A stretch of DNA of 64,000 bases from Leucobacter insecticola (GCF_011382965.1 NZ_CP049934.1:2542001-2606000), one strand, 5' to 3'; shown: positions 1 to 11,419, counted from the stretch's first letter. Notes: a model not told the origin generated them from the sequence alone. Program-made: numbers and translations.

Positions 1-1560
1 TTCAGCCCCAATGGCGCTGCGAAGATCCGCGATCATCTCGTCGGCGACCGGCCCATCAACAGAGACGACGGAGAGCGCGGTGCCCTTCTTTTCGTCACGG
101 GCGATCTGCAGACCGGCGATGTTCACACCAGCGTCGCCGAGCAACTTGCCATAGCTCGCAACGATGCCGGGGCGGTCGGTGTAGCTAAACACGATCAGGT
201 GGTTCGGGATCGGCAGCTCCACCTCGTAGCCATTGACCTCAACGATCTTCTCGATCTGCTTCGGCCCGGTCAGCGTCCCCGAGACGGAAATCTGCTCGCC
301 GTTCGTGAGCGCACCGCGGAGCGTGATGACGTTGCGGTAATCCTCGGCAACGGTGTCGCTCGTGAAGCGCACCTCGACGTTGCGCTGCTCGGCAAGCAGC
401 GGGGCATTCACATACGACACAGGATCGCTGACGACCTTCGAGAACACGCCCTTCAGCGCCGCGAGGCGCAGCGCCTCAACGTTGCGCTCCGCGAGCTCAC
501 CGTGCACCTCAATGTCGAGAGAAGCGATCGCGCCGTCGGCGAGGCCAGCAAACACCTGACCGAGCTTCTCAGTGAGGGGCAGCCCGGGGCGCACATACTC
601 GTCAATCACACCGCCAGCGACGTTCACGGCGTCGGGCACCAGATCGCCCGCAAGCGCAAGACGCACCGATTTCGCGACGGACACGCCCGCCTTCTCCTGG
701 GCTTCTTCGGTCGACGCCCCCAGGTGGGGGGTGACGTTGACGTTCGGGAGGCCCGTGAGCGAGGTATCGGCCGGCGGCTCCTGCATAAAGACGTCAAGCG
801 CCGCGCCAGCAATTTCACCGGCGGCGAGCGCTGCAGCAAGCGCAGTTTCGTCGATGAGTCCACCACGAGCCACATTCACCACATACGCGGTCTTCTTCAT
901 CGCCTTAAGCTGCTCAGCACCGATCATGCCGAGGGTTTCGGGGGTGCGCGGCATGTGGATCGTCAAGAAATCGACACGCTCAATCAGTTCCTCGAGCGTC
1001 ACCAGCTGCACCCCAAGCTGCTGGGCCCGCGCTGCAGTGACGTAGGGGTCGAAGGCAATGAGCTCGACACCAAAGCCGCGCAGGCGCTCGGCGATCAGGG
1101 CGCCGATGCGGCCCAGCCCGATAATGCCGACGGTCTTTTCGTAGAGTTCGATACCGGTGTAGGAGGAGCGCTTCCACTCCCCCGCCGACAGCGAGGCGTG
1201 CGCGCGCGGCAGGTGCCTGGCGAGTCCCAGAATATGGGCGACGGTCAACTCCGCGGCGCTAATGATGTTTGAGGTTGGCGCGTTCACGACCATCACGCCA
1301 GCCTGTGTTGCGGCCTTAATGTCGACGTTGTCGAGTCCCACCCCTGCGCGCGCGACCACCTTCAGCTTGGGTGCCCAACTGAGCGCCTCGGCGTCGATCT
1401 GGGTGGCGGATCGCACCAGCACAGCATCGGCATGCTCGAGTTCCTGGCGCAGCGCGTCGCGATCCGTGCCGTCGACGTGCACCACCCGGAAATCTGGGCC
1501 GAGAGCGGCGATAGTGGCGGGTGAGAGTTGTTCAGCGATCAACACGACCGGCGCAGACAT
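1..1560 (-). CDS. serA: D-3-phosphoglycerate dehydrogenase (3' end outside window)
   Basis: Catalyses the first committed step of serine synthesis, 3-phosphoglycerate to 3-phosphohydroxypyruvate, in the cytosol. The frame is open from an ATG at 1558-1560 to the window edge (520 codons); the family length of about 530 means only a few C-terminal codons are missing. The N-terminal part has the NAD loop GIIGLGRIG near residue 145 and the catalytic-domain signature VNVARGGLIDE. The last stretch (GVNIAGLQIARDEKKG) is a C-terminal ACT domain, the usual serine-sensing module. It has G/C runs of five and six bases (717-721, 726-731) that are intact, unlike several genes further on. It probably belongs with the ilv genes to a biosynthetic neighbourhood. 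Confidence 0.96.
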   Translation of the reverse strand, partial: MSAPVVLIAEQLSPATIAALGPDFRVVHVDGTDRDALRQELEHADAVLVRSATQIDAEALSWAPKLKVVARAGVGLDNVDIKAATQAGVMVVNAPTSNIISAAELTVAHILGLARHLPRAHASLSAGEWKRSSYTGIELYEKTVGIIGLGRIGALIAERLRGFGVELIAFDPYVTAARAQQLGVQLVTLEELIERVDFLTIHMPRTPETLGMIGAEQLKAMKKTAYVVNVARGGLIDETALAAALAAGEIAGAALDVFMQEPPADTSLTGLPNVNVTPHLGASTEEAQEKAGVSVAKSVRLALAGDLVPDAVNVAGGVIDEYVRPGLPLTEKLGQVFAGLADGAIASLDIEVHGELAERNVEALRLAALKGVFSKVVSDPVSYVNAPLLAEQRNVEVRFTSDTVAEDYRNVITLRGALTNGEQISVSGTLTGPKQIEKIVEVNGYEVELPIPNHLIVFSYTDRPGIVASYGKLLGDAGVNIAGLQIARDEKKGTALSVVSVDGPVADEMIADLRSAIGAE

Positions 1561-1706
1561 CAAACGGTTCCTTCGGAGCTTTGGCGACAGAAACTTTCAC
1601 ACGCCAGAAAGCGCGCAGAAGGCTAGTCTACCGTCGCGAAGCTGTGCCGACGTACGCGAAGACACCGCCAGGATTCCCCCGCACCCTGGCTGGACCGTCT
1701 GCGTCG

Positions 1707-2030
1707 CTACGAACCGAAATACGTGTAGGTCGGGATCGCGTACATGACGTCAATCTGCACCACCGACACGACAGCAACACCAACGGCGAGGAACAGGATC
1801 CGCGCCCACGCAGCACGGCGCCGCGCGGTCCATAGCGCACACGCCAGTATCAGGATCGGGAGCGCTATTCCGGCGATGAGCCAGGCCCAGCCGGAGACGC
1901 TCAGGCCAAGCCCGAGCCGTTCCGCATACCCGATCATGCCGATCAGGTTCCCCACGGCGGCCACCGCGGCGTACACGTAGAGGGCAGCCAGCATGAGGCC
2001 AACGATCCAAGCGGTCAACGTTTTCAGCAC
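1707..2030 (-). CDS. Small hypothetical membrane protein
   Basis: A 107-residue protein of unknown function with about three hydrophobic segments (residues about 5-30, 45-68 and 76-95). The start is a GTG at 2028-2030 because it has a strong ribosome-binding site (gaagggagg) just upstream. It begins 2 bp after the stop of the upstream membrane-protein gene, so the two are almost certainly co-transcribed and perhaps interact. I recognise no enzymatic motif. Conserved small membrane proteins next to serA occur in Microbacteriaceae, but that is memory rather than evidence from this window. Confidence 0.75.
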   Translation of the reverse strand: MLKTLTAWIVGLMLAALYVYAAVAAVGNLIGMIGYAERLGLGLSVSGWAWLIAGIALPILILACALWTARRRAAWARILFLAVGVAVVSVVQIDVMYAIPTYTYFGS

Positions 2031-2032
2031 GG

Positions 2033-2500
2033 TTAGCCTCCCTTCGCGATCAGCATGGGCAACGGAAGCAGCACGACGGCACCGATGCAGAGCATCAAAG
2101 CGAGCCGCTTCGTGCGTCCGCCGCGAGCCGCCGCCAAGGAGACGAGGAACCACAGCGGGGCTGCCAACGGCGCAGCCCAGAAAAGGATCTGCTGCAGCAC
2201 GCCACCGACGGATCCGCTGCCCGCCGCGGCAGCCGCGTTCATGCCGGAGTAGGCTTGCGCGACCACGAACCAGCCCCAGGTGTAGAGCAGGTAGAGGCCG
2301 CCAAACACCCCAAAGAGCACGAGCGCGCCGTTGCTGAGGCCCACGGAAGTCTCGGCGCCGTCTTGCGTCTCTTGTTCTTCGCTCCCGGGGCCCCCGACGG
2401 GATCCTCCGCGGCGGGAAGGTTCGGCTCCTCCTCGATCTTCCAACCGGAGGCGATGCTGCTTTCGCGTGCCCCCGCTCCCTCTTTTTCTGCATTCCTCAA
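2033..2500 (-). CDS. Hypothetical membrane protein with acidic N-terminus
   Basis: Roughly 155 residues: a Glu/Pro-rich acidic N-terminal tail (containing KIEEEPNLPAAEDP) followed by about three membrane segments (GALVLFGVFGGLYLLYTWGW; the ILFWAAPLAAPLWFLVSLAA stretch; ALMLCIGAVVLLPLPML). The stop overlaps the ribosome-binding site of the next gene. The start is uncertain: a TTG at 2500 is given here, but the frame stays open to an ATG at 2602, which would overlap the first codons of the divergent hrpB gene. No function can be assigned; the acidic tail could be a cytoplasmic binding region. Confidence 0.65.
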   Translation of the reverse strand: MRNAEKEGAGARESSIASGWKIEEEPNLPAAEDPVGGPGSEEQETQDGAETSVGLSNGALVLFGVFGGLYLLYTWGWFVVAQAYSGMNAAAAAGSGSVGGVLQQILFWAAPLAAPLWFLVSLAAARGGRTKRLALMLCIGAVVLLPLPMLIAKGG

Positions 2501-2570
2501 GCTTAACTGCGACGTGCTCCGAGTACGCAGCAAAGATCCCCAAGCCCGAGCGCGCCCTAGAATTGGCGAT

Positions 2571-5150
2571 GTGAATCGGTCGCCCTTCAATCTCTCCGCC
2601 ATCGGCGCCGGGCTGATCGTGGCGGATCACCGCGAAGAGCTCGAGGCCGCCGCCGCGGCGGGCGCAATGGTCGTTACCGCCCCGCCGGGGACAGGCAAAA
2701 CCACCTTCGTACCGCCGCTCGTGGCTGAGCTGCAGCGGGACTTTGGGGCGACCATTCTGACCCAGCCGCGACGAGTTGCCGTGCGAGCGGCAGCCTCGCG
2801 GATCGCATCGCTTAACGGCTCCGCGCTTGGCGGGTCCGTGGGCTTCACTGTGCGCGGCGAGCGACAGGTTTCTGCACAGACCCGTCTCGAGGTAGTGACC
2901 CCCGGGGTGCTACTGCGGCGCCTGCTCTCAGACCCGGGCCTCGACGGCGTCGGCGCGGTGATCCTGGACGAGGTGCACGAGCGTTCAATAGACAGCGACC
3001 TGCTGCTCGGCATGATCGCGGAGGTGCGCGCGCTGCGGGAGGACCTCCTGGTGGTCGCGATGTCGGCGACGCTGAATGCCTCGCGGGTTGCCGAGATTCT
3101 GGGCTGCGGATCCGGCGCTTCCGTCCCGGCACCGATCGTCGAGATCCCCTCCGCGTTGCACCCGCTCGCGGAAGACTTTGCCCCCTTCGCCGGAGCACGC
3201 CTCGACGACCGCGGGGTCACCCGCGACTACCTCAGCCACGTTGCCGCCGTCGCTCTTGAGGCACGGTCCACCGACAACTGCGATGCGCTCGTCTTTCTGC
3301 CCGGCGCCCGCGAGGTCGACGAGGTGGTGCGGCGGCTTCGCGAAACCGCTCAGGGCCCGCTTGAGGTGCTGCCGTTGCACGGTCGTGTTTCGGCGCGGGA
3401 TCAGGATCGCGCCGTGCACGGCAGGGACGCCGGCGATCCGCCGCGGATCGTCGTCAGCACCTCCCTCGCGGAAAGCTCATTGACAGTGCCGGGGGTGCGG
3501 CTCGTCGTCGACTCGGGCCTCGCGCGCGAGGTGCGGCGAGACCGCGCACGCGGCATGACCGGGCTCGTTACCGTGAGCGCATCACGTGCGAGCGCCGAAC
3601 AGCGTGCGGGCCGTGCGGCGCGGCAGGGCCCGGGCCGTGTGGTGCGCGCGTATTCGGAGGCCGAGTTCGCCAGAATGCCCGCCGAGTCTCCTCCCGAGAT
3701 CGCCTCGGCAGATCTCACAGACACGGCACTGTTGCTTGCCGCGTGGGGCACCCCGGGAGCGGTCGGCCTTGCGCTGCCGAGCGCCCCTCCCGCGGCGGCA
3801 ATGAGGGAGGCCGTCGCCGAGCTCCGCACGCTCCACCTCACCGATGACTCAGGTCTTCCCACTCGCGATGGCGCGAGGATCGCACGCCTGCCTGTCGGGG
3901 TCCGCGATGCCAGGGCCCTGATCGAGGGAGCACGCGAACTGGGTGACGCCCGCCTGTCCGCGGAGGTGGTTGCCGCAATTTCTGATGACCACCGCGATCC
4001 CGGGGCCGACTTGCCGCGCCTCCTCCGCGAGTTGCGCGCGGGCCAGGCCCCGGGGTCACAGCGGTGGCGTCGGGAGAGCCGACGCCTTGAGCAGATCGCC
4101 GGCGCCGAGACGGGAATTGCTGCGGGCACCGGTGAGGCATCGCACCCATCGGATGCACCGGGCATCGTGGCCGCGCTTGGGCGACCCGAATGGATCGCGC
4201 GCCGTGTGGCGGAGGGATCCCGCGCGTACCTCCTCGCGAGCGGGACCCGGGCTGCGCTTCCCGAGGGCAGTGGACTGATCGGCAGCGAGTGGATCGCGGT
4301 GCGCGAGGTGCAGCGTGCGAGCGGACGCGCCGCTGACGGTACGGGCGCGGTGATCCGGCTCGCCGCCCCCATCTCCGAACACGACGCGCTGCGGATCGGC
4401 GACGCACTTGTGGTCCGCGAGCGCCGGGCGCGCGTCGAGGACGGCCGCGTTCGGGTGCTGACGGAACACCGCTGTGGCGCGATCCTGCTCACTTCGACGC
4501 CGGTCGCCGCGACCGATGCGGACACGGCGCCCGCGTTCGCAGCACACCTGCGGGAGCACGGCCTTGCGGCACTGAACTGGTCAGACGCGGCGCTTCAGCT
4601 GCGAGCGCGGCTCGGGTTCCTCAGGCGGGAGCTCGGCGAGCCGTGGCCCGCCGTGGACGACGACGCGCTGCTCGCGGGGTTGACGGCCTGGCTGGGTCCG
4701 GATCTTGACCGGCTGAACGCGGGATCCTCGCTCGCACGCATCGATCTCGTATCGGCGCTTGGGCGACTCCTGCCGTGGCCGGAGGCGGGCAGATTCGAGG
4801 ATCTCGTACCTGCGAGCTTGACGGTGCCCTCGGGCTCGACGGTTCGCATCACCTATCCGGACCCGAGCGATCCCGAAGCGCCTCCCATCATCGCGGTCAA
4901 ACTGCAGGAGATGTTTGGGCTGGCTGAGACGCCACGGCTCGCGGACGGCCGGGTGCCGGTGCTGGTGCACCTGCTCTCCCCCGCGCGCCGGCCACTCGCG
5001 GTCACCGACGACCTCGCCTCGTTCTGGAACGGCCCCTATCAGCAGGTGCGCCGGGAGATGCGCGGCCGCTACCCGAAGCACCCGTGGCCGGAGGATCCCT
5101 GGACCGCCCCGGCCACGGCCCGCGTCACCCGCCCGCGGCCGTTTGCCTAA
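2571..5150 (+). CDS. hrpB: ATP-dependent DExH-box helicase HrpB
   Basis: A superfamily 2 RNA helicase of the HrpA/HrpB group, 859 residues with the chosen GTG start at 2571 (E. coli HrpB is 824). Visible motifs in order: Walker A APPGTGKTT near residue 40, DEVH box in ILDEVHERS near 132, motif III MSATLNA, STSLAESSLTVPGV, and motif VI QRAGRAARQGPGR near 343; the long C-terminal half matches the HrpB-specific region. The frame is open upstream to 2331, but that extension overlaps the divergent membrane gene and has no good start. Its cellular role in bacteria is poorly defined. It is a single gene, followed directly by a nested inverted repeat. Confidence 0.95.
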   Translation: MNRSPFNLSAIGAGLIVADHREELEAAAAAGAMVVTAPPGTGKTTFVPPLVAELQRDFGATILTQPRRVAVRAAASRIASLNGSALGGSVGFTVRGERQVSAQTRLEVVTPGVLLRRLLSDPGLDGVGAVILDEVHERSIDSDLLLGMIAEVRALREDLLVVAMSATLNASRVAEILGCGSGASVPAPIVEIPSALHPLAEDFAPFAGARLDDRGVTRDYLSHVAAVALEARSTDNCDALVFLPGAREVDEVVRRLRETAQGPLEVLPLHGRVSARDQDRAVHGRDAGDPPRIVVSTSLAESSLTVPGVRLVVDSGLAREVRRDRARGMTGLVTVSASRASAEQRAGRAARQGPGRVVRAYSEAEFARMPAESPPEIASADLTDTALLLAAWGTPGAVGLALPSAPPAAAMREAVAELRTLHLTDDSGLPTRDGARIARLPVGVRDARALIEGARELGDARLSAEVVAAISDDHRDPGADLPRLLRELRAGQAPGSQRWRRESRRLEQIAGAETGIAAGTGEASHPSDAPGIVAALGRPEWIARRVAEGSRAYLLASGTRAALPEGSGLIGSEWIAVREVQRASGRAADGTGAVIRLAAPISEHDALRIGDALVVRERRARVEDGRVRVLTEHRCGAILLTSTPVAATDADTAPAFAAHLREHGLAALNWSDAALQLRARLGFLRRELGEPWPAVDDDALLAGLTAWLGPDLDRLNAGSSLARIDLVSALGRLLPWPEAGRFEDLVPASLTVPSGSTVRITYPDPSDPEAPPIIAVKLQEMFGLAETPRLADGRVPVLVHLLSPARRPLAVTDDLASFWNGPYQQVRREMRGRYPKHPWPEDPWTAPATARVTRPRPFA

Positions 5151-5219
5151 GAACACCGATTCACCCTAGAACACCTGATTTTCAATAGTTTGAGGTGTTC
5201 TGCGTCGAATCGGTGTTCT
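5150..5219. repeat. Nested double inverted repeat (four copies of one motif)
   Basis: Immediately after the hrpB stop. Outer arms AGAACACCGATTC (5150-5162) and GAATCGGTGTTCT (5207-5219) pair perfectly; inner arms AGAACACCT (5168-5176) and AGGTGTTCT (5193-5201) also pair perfectly. All four share AGAACACC, so the motif runs forward, forward, reverse, reverse around a 16-nt AT-rich centre. It may terminate hrpB but has no U-tract. The same design recurs with a different motif at 25508-25579. The rest of the gap to ilvC (5220-5400) shows no gene. Confidence 0.7.
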
Positions 5220-5400
5220 CAGTGAACTCACTCTCCTCGGCGGGATCGCAAGCCACAGCACTACGTTCGTGCGAGTAAGAACCGGCTCACGTCAAATCCC
5301 CACTCAAGGGATCACAGGGATGCCCCTGCTCCCATGCAGCAATCTCGGCCTCATCGGCTCCACTCAGCACGACCGCATCGTCCTCGCATCACGACATAAC

Positions 5401-5438
5401 ACAGCGGGGCGCCCGGGAAACCCTGGACGCCCCGCTGT
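5401..5438 (-). terminator. Terminator after ilvC
   Basis: Arms ACAGCGGGGCG (5401-5411) and CGCCCCGCTGT (5428-5438) form an 11-bp GC-rich stem 11 bp beyond the ilvC stop. There is no clear U-tract, which is common in actinobacteria. It could serve convergent transcription from hrpB as well. Confidence 0.75.
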
Positions 5439-5449
5439 ATGCAAACGAA

Positions 5450-6608
<1,159 letters not shown>

Positions 6609-6632
6609 ATGGACTCGGGGGCAGCAGAGGCA

Positions 6633-7142
6633 CTAGTTCTTGAAGACTCGCTCCGTGATGGACTTGGATCCGCGACCCATAGCAATGAGCCCCGACTGCG
6701 CGATCTCCTTGATCCCGTAAGGCTCGAGCACCTTCAGGAACGCGTCGATCTTGCCGGTATCCCCCGTGACCTCGATGGTCAGGGCATCCGGGACAACGTC
6801 GACCACGCGGGCGCGGAAGAGGTTAACGGCCTCCAGCACGTGCGAGCGTGTCTGGTTGTCGGCGCGGACCTTGATCAGGACGTGTTCGCGCTGCACCGAT
6901 CCCGATTCCTCGAGTTCGACGACCTTGATCACGTTTACCAGCTTGTTGAGCTGCTTCGTCACCTGCTCGAGCAGTGTCTCGTCTTCATCAACAACCACGG
7001 TGATCCGTGACAGGCCCCGCATTTCGGTGGGGCCCACGGCGAGGGACTCGATGTTGAAGCCGCGACGGGCAAAGAGCCCAGCGACACGGGTCAACAGGCC
7101 CGGCTTATCCTCTACCAGGAGGCTGAGTACGTGACGGCTCAT
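6633..7142 (-). CDS. ilvN: Acetolactate synthase small (regulatory) subunit
   Basis: The regulatory subunit that binds the IlvB catalytic subunit and confers valine feedback control. 169 residues from the ATG at 7142: the N-terminal ACT domain (HVLSLLVEDKPGLLTRVAGLFARRGFNIESL, residues about 4-34 onward) is typical, followed by a second ACT-like half ending near GLIAMGRGSKSI. The frame runs upstream to 7160, but the ATG gives the canonical MSRHVLSLL start. It begins 2 bp after the ilvB stop, so the two are translationally linked. Confidence 0.95.
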   Translation of the reverse strand: MSRHVLSLLVEDKPGLLTRVAGLFARRGFNIESLAVGPTEMRGLSRITVVVDEDETLLEQVTKQLNKLVNVIKVVELEESGSVQREHVLIKVRADNQTRSHVLEAVNLFRARVVDVVPDALTIEVTGDTGKIDAFLKVLEPYGIKEIAQSGLIAMGRGSKSITERVFKN

Positions 7143-7144
7143 TT

Positions 7145-8947
7145 TTACTCCTCCTCCCACTCGGGGGCGTGCTCAAGGGCGTACTGAATATCGCTGTTCG
7201 AGGTGCCTTGGCGGACCATCGGCCACACCATCGCATCCGAGCTGACGACGAAGTCGATGACCACGGGGCGGTCGTTCGTTTCGAGGGCAAGCTTGATGGC
7301 GTCGTCGATCTGGTCTTCGCGTTCGACCCGGATCGCAAGGCAGCCGTAAGCATCGCCGAGCTTCACGAAGTCTGGCACGCGTGCGCTGCCGTGCCCGGTG
7401 TTGAGCTCGGTGTTCGAGTAGCGACCCTCGTAGATCAGAGTCTGCCACTGCCGCACCATGCCGAGGGATGAGTTGTTGATGATCGCGACCTTGATCGGGA
7501 TGTTGTTGACCACGCAGGTCGCGAGTTCCTGATTGGTCATCTGGAAGCAACCGTCGCCGTCAATCGCCCAGACCACACGATCCGGCTGCGCAACCTTCGC
7601 GCCCATCGCCGCGGGCACCGAGTAGCCCATGGTGCCGGCACCGCCGGAGTTCAGCCACGCGTTCGGGCGTTCATACTTGATGAACTGCGCCGCCCACATC
7701 TGGTGCTGACCCACACCCGCGACGTACACGCCGTCTGGGCCGGTGAGCTCACCGATGCGCTGGATCACGTACTGCGGCGAGAGGAGGCCATCGCTGGTCT
7801 CGCTGTATCCCAGCGGGAACTTCTCCTGCAGCATCCGCAGCCGCTCCCACCACGGTGAAATCTCGGCGCACTCGCGGCTGACCTTCGCGGTCGAGACCGC
7901 GGCAATCAGATCCGCAATCACCTCGGCGGCGTCACCCACAATGGGCACATCTGCGGCGCGGATCTTGCCGATCTCTGCGGGGTCGATATCTGCGTGGATC
8001 ACCTTCGCCTCGGGAGCGAAAAGCGCGGCCTTCCCCGTCACGCGATCGTCGAAGCGCGCGCCGAGAGTGATCAGCAGGTCAGCCTCCTGCAGCGCAAGCA
8101 CCGCGGGAACCGTACCGTGCATGCCGGGCATGCCGAGGTGCTGCGGGTGGGAGTCGGGGAACACGCCGCGCGCCATCAGGGTCGTCACGACGGGCGCGCC
8201 GACGAGTTCGACCAGGTGCCGCAGTTCCTCCGCGGCTCCGGCCCTCACGACACCGCCGCCAACGTAAAACACGGGGCGCTGCGCCTGCGAAATGAGTTCA
8301 GCTGCAGCCTGAATCTGCTTGCTGTTGGCTTTCGTGATGGGGCGGTAGCCGGCGAGGTCAACGCGCGGATCCCACACGAAGTCGATGAGCCCTTCCTGCG
8401 CGTCTTTCGTGATGTCCACGAGCACGGGGCCCGGGCGACCCGTCGACGCCAGATGATAGGCGGCCGCGATAGCACCGGGAATGTCCTCCGCCTTCTTTAC
8501 CAGGAAGGAGTGCTTCGTGATGGGCATCGTGACGCCCATGATGTCGGCTTCCTGGAACGCATCGGATCCCATCAGGTGAGAGAACACCTGGCCGGTGATC
8601 GCGAGCAGCGGCACCGAATCCATGTAGGCGTCGGCGATCGCCGTCACCAGGTTGGTCGCGCCCGGCCCGGAGGTAGCGATGCACACTCCGACCTTGCCGC
8701 TCGAGGAGGCAAAGCCCTCTGCCGCGTGGCCACCGCCCTGCTCGTGGCGAACGAGGACGTGGCGAAGCTTCGGCGCGTCCATGAGAGCGTCATACAGCGG
8801 CAACACCGCGCCGCCGGGAAGCCCAAACACGTCGGTGACGCCCAGCGATTCAAGGCTGCGGACCACCGCTTGGGCGCCGGTCATCTGCTCGCCGCGAGGC
8901 GCTACGGTATCTGTTTGATGTGGCACTGCACTCGATTCCGAGGTCAT
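7145..8947 (-). CDS. ilvB: Acetolactate synthase large (catalytic) subunit
   Basis: Thiamine-diphosphate enzyme that condenses two pyruvates, or pyruvate and 2-oxobutyrate, at the start of branched-chain amino acid synthesis. 600 residues from the ATG at 8947 (MTSESS); the TTG 15 bp upstream is less likely. Visible: the catalytic glutamate in [13 protein letters not shown] near residue 69, the central FAD-binding domain ([14 protein letters not shown]), and the ThDP/Mg motif [14 protein letters not shown] near residue 460. First gene of ilvBNC; ilvD ends 82 bp upstream on the same strand and could feed transcription into it. I found no leader peptide or attenuator in that gap. Confidence 0.96.
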   Translation of the reverse strand: MTSESSAVPHQTDTVAPRGEQMTGAQAVVRSLESLGVTDVFGLPGGAVLPLYDALMDAPKLRHVLVRHEQGGGHAAEGFASSSGKVGVCIATSGPGATNLVTAIADAYMDSVPLLAITGQVFSHLMGSDAFQEADIMGVTMPITKHSFLVKKAEDIPGAIAAAYHLASTGRPGPVLVDITKDAQEGLIDFVWDPRVDLAGYRPITKANSKQIQAAAELISQAQRPVFYVGGGVVRAGAAEELRHLVELVGAPVVTTLMARGVFPDSHPQHLGMPGMHGTVPAVLALQEADLLITLGARFDDRVTGKAALFAPEAKVIHADIDPAEIGKIRAADVPIVGDAAEVIADLIAAVSTAKVSRECAEISPWWERLRMLQEKFPLGYSETSDGLLSPQYVIQRIGELTGPDGVYVAGVGQHQMWAAQFIKYERPNAWLNSGGAGTMGYSVPAAMGAKVAQPDRVVWAIDGDGCFQMTNQELATCVVNNIPIKVAIINNSSLGMVRQWQTLIYEGRYSNTELNTGHGSARVPDFVKLGDAYGCLAIRVEREDQIDDAIKLALETNDRPVVIDFVVSSDAMVWPMVRQGTSNSDIQYALEHAPEWEEE

Positions 8948-9029
8948 GTCTTGCTTTCTCAATTGAAGGTGTCATGCAATACATGCGAGCAGCATCTGCG
9001 CAGAGATGCGACTGTGTTGCTCGACGCGG

Positions 9030-10724
9030 TTAACCCGTAATCGCACCCTCAGAGGCGGAATGTACGAGCTTGGTGTACTTCGCGAGTACACCACGCGTGT
9101 ATCGCGGGGGAAGCGGGGCCCAATTTTCTCTGCGGGCCTCTAGCTCAGCGGGATCCACCAGCAAGTCGAGCGTTTGAGCGGCGATATCGACCCGAATCAG
9201 GTCACCGTCGCGCACCAGAGCAACTGGACCTCCGTCCGATGCCTCCGGTGCAATGTGGCCGATACACAGTCCGGTTGTGCCGCCTGAGAATCGCCCGTCC
9301 GTCAATAGTAGTACATCTTTGCCGAGCCCAGCGCCCTTGATCGCGCCGGTGATCGCGAGCATCTCGCGCATCCCCGGTCCGCCCTTGGGGCCCTCGTAGC
9401 GAATCACCACGATATCGCCCTTGCCGATCTTGCCCTCGGTCAGCGCGTCCATCGCGGCGCGCTCGCGCTCAAACACTCGCGCGGGGCCCTCAAACACCTC
9501 AGCGTCGAAGCCCGCGGTCTTCACCACGGCGCCGTCCGGTGCGAGCGAACCGTGGAGAATGGTGAGACCGCCAGTCGCGTGGATCGGATCGTCAAGCGTG
9601 TGGATCACTTTGCCGTCAACCGGATCCGGATTCAGCTCCGCCAGGTTTTCGGCCATGGTCTTGCCCGTCACCGTCAGCGCGTCACCGTGCAGCAGCCCGG
9701 CATCGAGCAGGGCCTTCAGGATCACAGGAACGCCGCCGTGGCGGTCGATGTCTGCCATGACATATTTGCCGAACGGCTTCATGTCTGCGAGGTGGGGCAC
9801 CTTCGCGCCGATGCGGTTGAAGTCTTCGAGCGTCAGATCCACCTCAGCTTCACGCGCGATCGCAAGCAGGTGCAGCACCGCGTTCGTTGAGCCACCGTAG
9901 GCCATGAGCAGCGTGATCGCGTTCTCAAAGGCCTTGCGCGTCAGAATGTCGCGCGCCGTGATCCCGAGCCGCAGCATATTGACGACGGCCTCACCCGAGC
10001 GGTGCGCATAGTAGTCACGGCGACGGTCCGCGCTGGGCGGCGCAGCGGAGCCGGGAAGGCTCATGCCGAGCGCTTCCGCGATCGATGCCATCGTGTTCGC
10101 GGTGTACATGCCACCGCAGGCACCCTCACCCGGCGCGATCGAGCACTCGATACGCTTCAGGTCTTCTTCGCTCATCGTGCCTGCCTTGCAGGCGCCAACC
10201 GCTTCGAAGGCGTCGATGATGGTGACTTCCTTCTCAGTGCCGTCGGTGAGCTTGACCCAGCCGGGAGCGATTGACCCGGCATACAGGAACACCGATGCGA
10301 GGTCGAGGCGCGCGGCGGCCATCAGCATGCCGGGAAGCGACTTGTCACAGCCGGCGAGCAGGATCGAGCCGTCAAGCCGCTCCGCCATCATGACGGTCTC
10401 GACGGAGTCGGCGATGACCTCGCGCGAAACGAGCGAGAAGTGCATCCCTTCGTGGCCCATCGAAATGCCATCCGACACCGACACCGTGCCGAACTGCAGC
10501 GGATACCCTCCGCCCGAGTGCACGCCTTCTTTGGCTCCCTGGGCGAGCCGATCTAGGCTCAGGTTGCAGGGAGTGATCTCGTTCCAGGAGCTGGCGATGC
10601 CGATCTGGGGCTTGTCCCAGTCTGCGTCTCCCATACCCACGGCGCGGAGCATTCCCCGGGCTGCGGCTTTTTCGATCCCATCGGTAACGTCGCGACTGCG
10701 CGGTTTGATGTCATTCTCAGGCAT
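9030..10724 (-). CDS. ilvD: Dihydroxy-acid dehydratase
   Basis: Iron-sulfur dehydratase that forms the 2-oxo acid precursors of valine and isoleucine. 564 residues, full family length, from an ATG at 10724. Characteristic pieces are [16 protein letters not shown] (cluster-ligand Cys near residue 124), [12 protein letters not shown] and [14 protein letters not shown] with further Cys ligands, and the C-terminal [20 protein letters not shown]. Upstream of ilvBNC on the same strand; together with ilvC this makes the complete common pathway for isoleucine and valine. Confidence 0.97.
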   Translation of the reverse strand: MPENDIKPRSRDVTDGIEKAAARGMLRAVGMGDADWDKPQIGIASSWNEITPCNLSLDRLAQGAKEGVHSGGGYPLQFGTVSVSDGISMGHEGMHFSLVSREVIADSVETVMMAERLDGSILLAGCDKSLPGMLMAAARLDLASVFLYAGSIAPGWVKLTDGTEKEVTIIDAFEAVGACKAGTMSEEDLKRIECSIAPGEGACGGMYTANTMASIAEALGMSLPGSAAPPSADRRRDYYAHRSGEAVVNMLRLGITARDILTRKAFENAITLLMAYGGSTNAVLHLLAIAREAEVDLTLEDFNRIGAKVPHLADMKPFGKYVMADIDRHGGVPVILKALLDAGLLHGDALTVTGKTMAENLAELNPDPVDGKVIHTLDDPIHATGGLTILHGSLAPDGAVVKTAGFDAEVFEGPARVFERERAAMDALTEGKIGKGDIVVIRYEGPKGGPGMREMLAITGAIKGAGLGKDVLLLTDGRFSGGTTGLCIGHIAPEASDGGPVALVRDGDLIRVDIAAQTLDLLVDPAELEARRENWAPLPPRYTRGVLAKYTKLVHSASEGAITG

Positions 10725-10796
10725 TGTCCCATTCTATGCCTACGCCGCATGCCGTGACGTCTATCACCTCGGAGGCCTCGAACGGGAGAAAAACAA

Positions 10797-10834
10797 GGCG
10801 GCTGCGGGGAGCAACGAAGCTCCCCGCAGCCGCC
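10797..10834 (-). terminator. Strong terminator
   Basis: Perfect 16-bp arms, GGCGGCTGCGGGGAGC (10797-10812) and its complement (10819-10834), around a 6-nt loop. Read on the minus strand the stem is followed by TTGTTTTTC, a good U-tract. It sits 13 bp past the stop of the small membrane gene at 10848 and insulates ilvD. Confidence 0.9.
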
Positions 10835-10847
10835 TCAAAAAACGTGG

Positions 10848-11087
10848 CTACTTGCCGATCGCGGGCAAGATCCCGAAGGGGATAATGAAACCGAGGATGA
10901 CGGAAGCCGTGCCCGCCGCGAAAATCCAAAGCTCCGCGGCCTCAAGGACGGGCTGGAACCCAAAGCTCAGCAGCGCCATCCCACCGATGACGAGGACAAC
11001 GGAAAGCAGAAACCCAATAAAGGTGAGCGCGCTCACCGCTCCCTGCGAGCTCTCCTCGAACAGATCCTGAGTATCCTGCTTTGCCAT
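10848..11087 (-). CDS. Small hypothetical membrane protein
   Basis: 79 residues: a short polar N-terminus (MAKQDTQDLFEESSQGA) then two hydrophobic segments (about residues 20-43 and 50-75). The second ends with IIPFGILPAIGK. A single-gene unit with its own strong terminator. Function unknown. Confidence 0.75.
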   Translation of the reverse strand: MAKQDTQDLFEESSQGAVSALTFIGFLLSVVLVIGGMALLSFGFQPVLEAAELWIFAAGTASVILGFIIPFGILPAIGK

Positions 11088-11203
11088 GCCCGTCTTCTCC
11101 TCGGTCGACTCTCGTGCAAATCCTCCCGCAGTGCGGGTGCTCAGACCCAGCGTATCGCATGCGCGTTAGGCTTATCTCATCTCAAGCCCTACGAGGAGGC
11201 ACC

Positions 11204-11419
11204 GTGTCAATCGGCAAATACGTCACGAACCCCGGGGTGCTCGGCGCCGCCGCTGGAGCGCTCAGCACGGCAAAACGCACACAGAGCATGCGTAAAGACT
11301 GGCGCCGCTACATTGTGTGGGGAGTCTGGGCAGCAGGACTCGCCCTCGCTATTGCCGGGGTTGCGATGCAGGAGGCCGAAGAAGACCCCAGCCCCAGCCG
11401 CCTGCCCCGGAGAGCATAG
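11204..11419 (+). CDS. Hypothetical single-pass membrane protein
   Basis: 71 residues from a GTG at 11204 chosen for its ribosome-binding site (acgaggaggcacc). Basic N-terminal half (STAKRTQSMRKDWRRY), one membrane helix (IVWGVWAAGLALAIAGVAM) and an acidic-to-basic tail (EEDPSPSRLPRRA). Function unknown; the positive-inside rule puts the N-terminus in the cytoplasm. Last gene before the lower-GC island. Confidence 0.65.
   Translation: MSIGKYVTNPGVLGAAAGALSTAKRTQSMRKDWRRYIVWGVWAAGLALAIAGVAMQEAEEDPSPSRLPRRA

Noticed and set aside
199..1272. A long plus-strand frame across serA
   Set aside because: The minus-strand frame of serA is continuous and conserved; the plus frame encodes a low-information, Arg/His-rich sequence.
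2331..2570. N-terminal extension of HrpB
   Set aside because: No homology, no ribosome-binding site, and it overlaps the divergent membrane gene; GTG 2571 is used instead.
8948..9029. Attenuator or T-box before ilvB
   Set aside because: Only 82 bp, no leader peptide rich in Ile/Val/Leu codons and no paired terminator stems.
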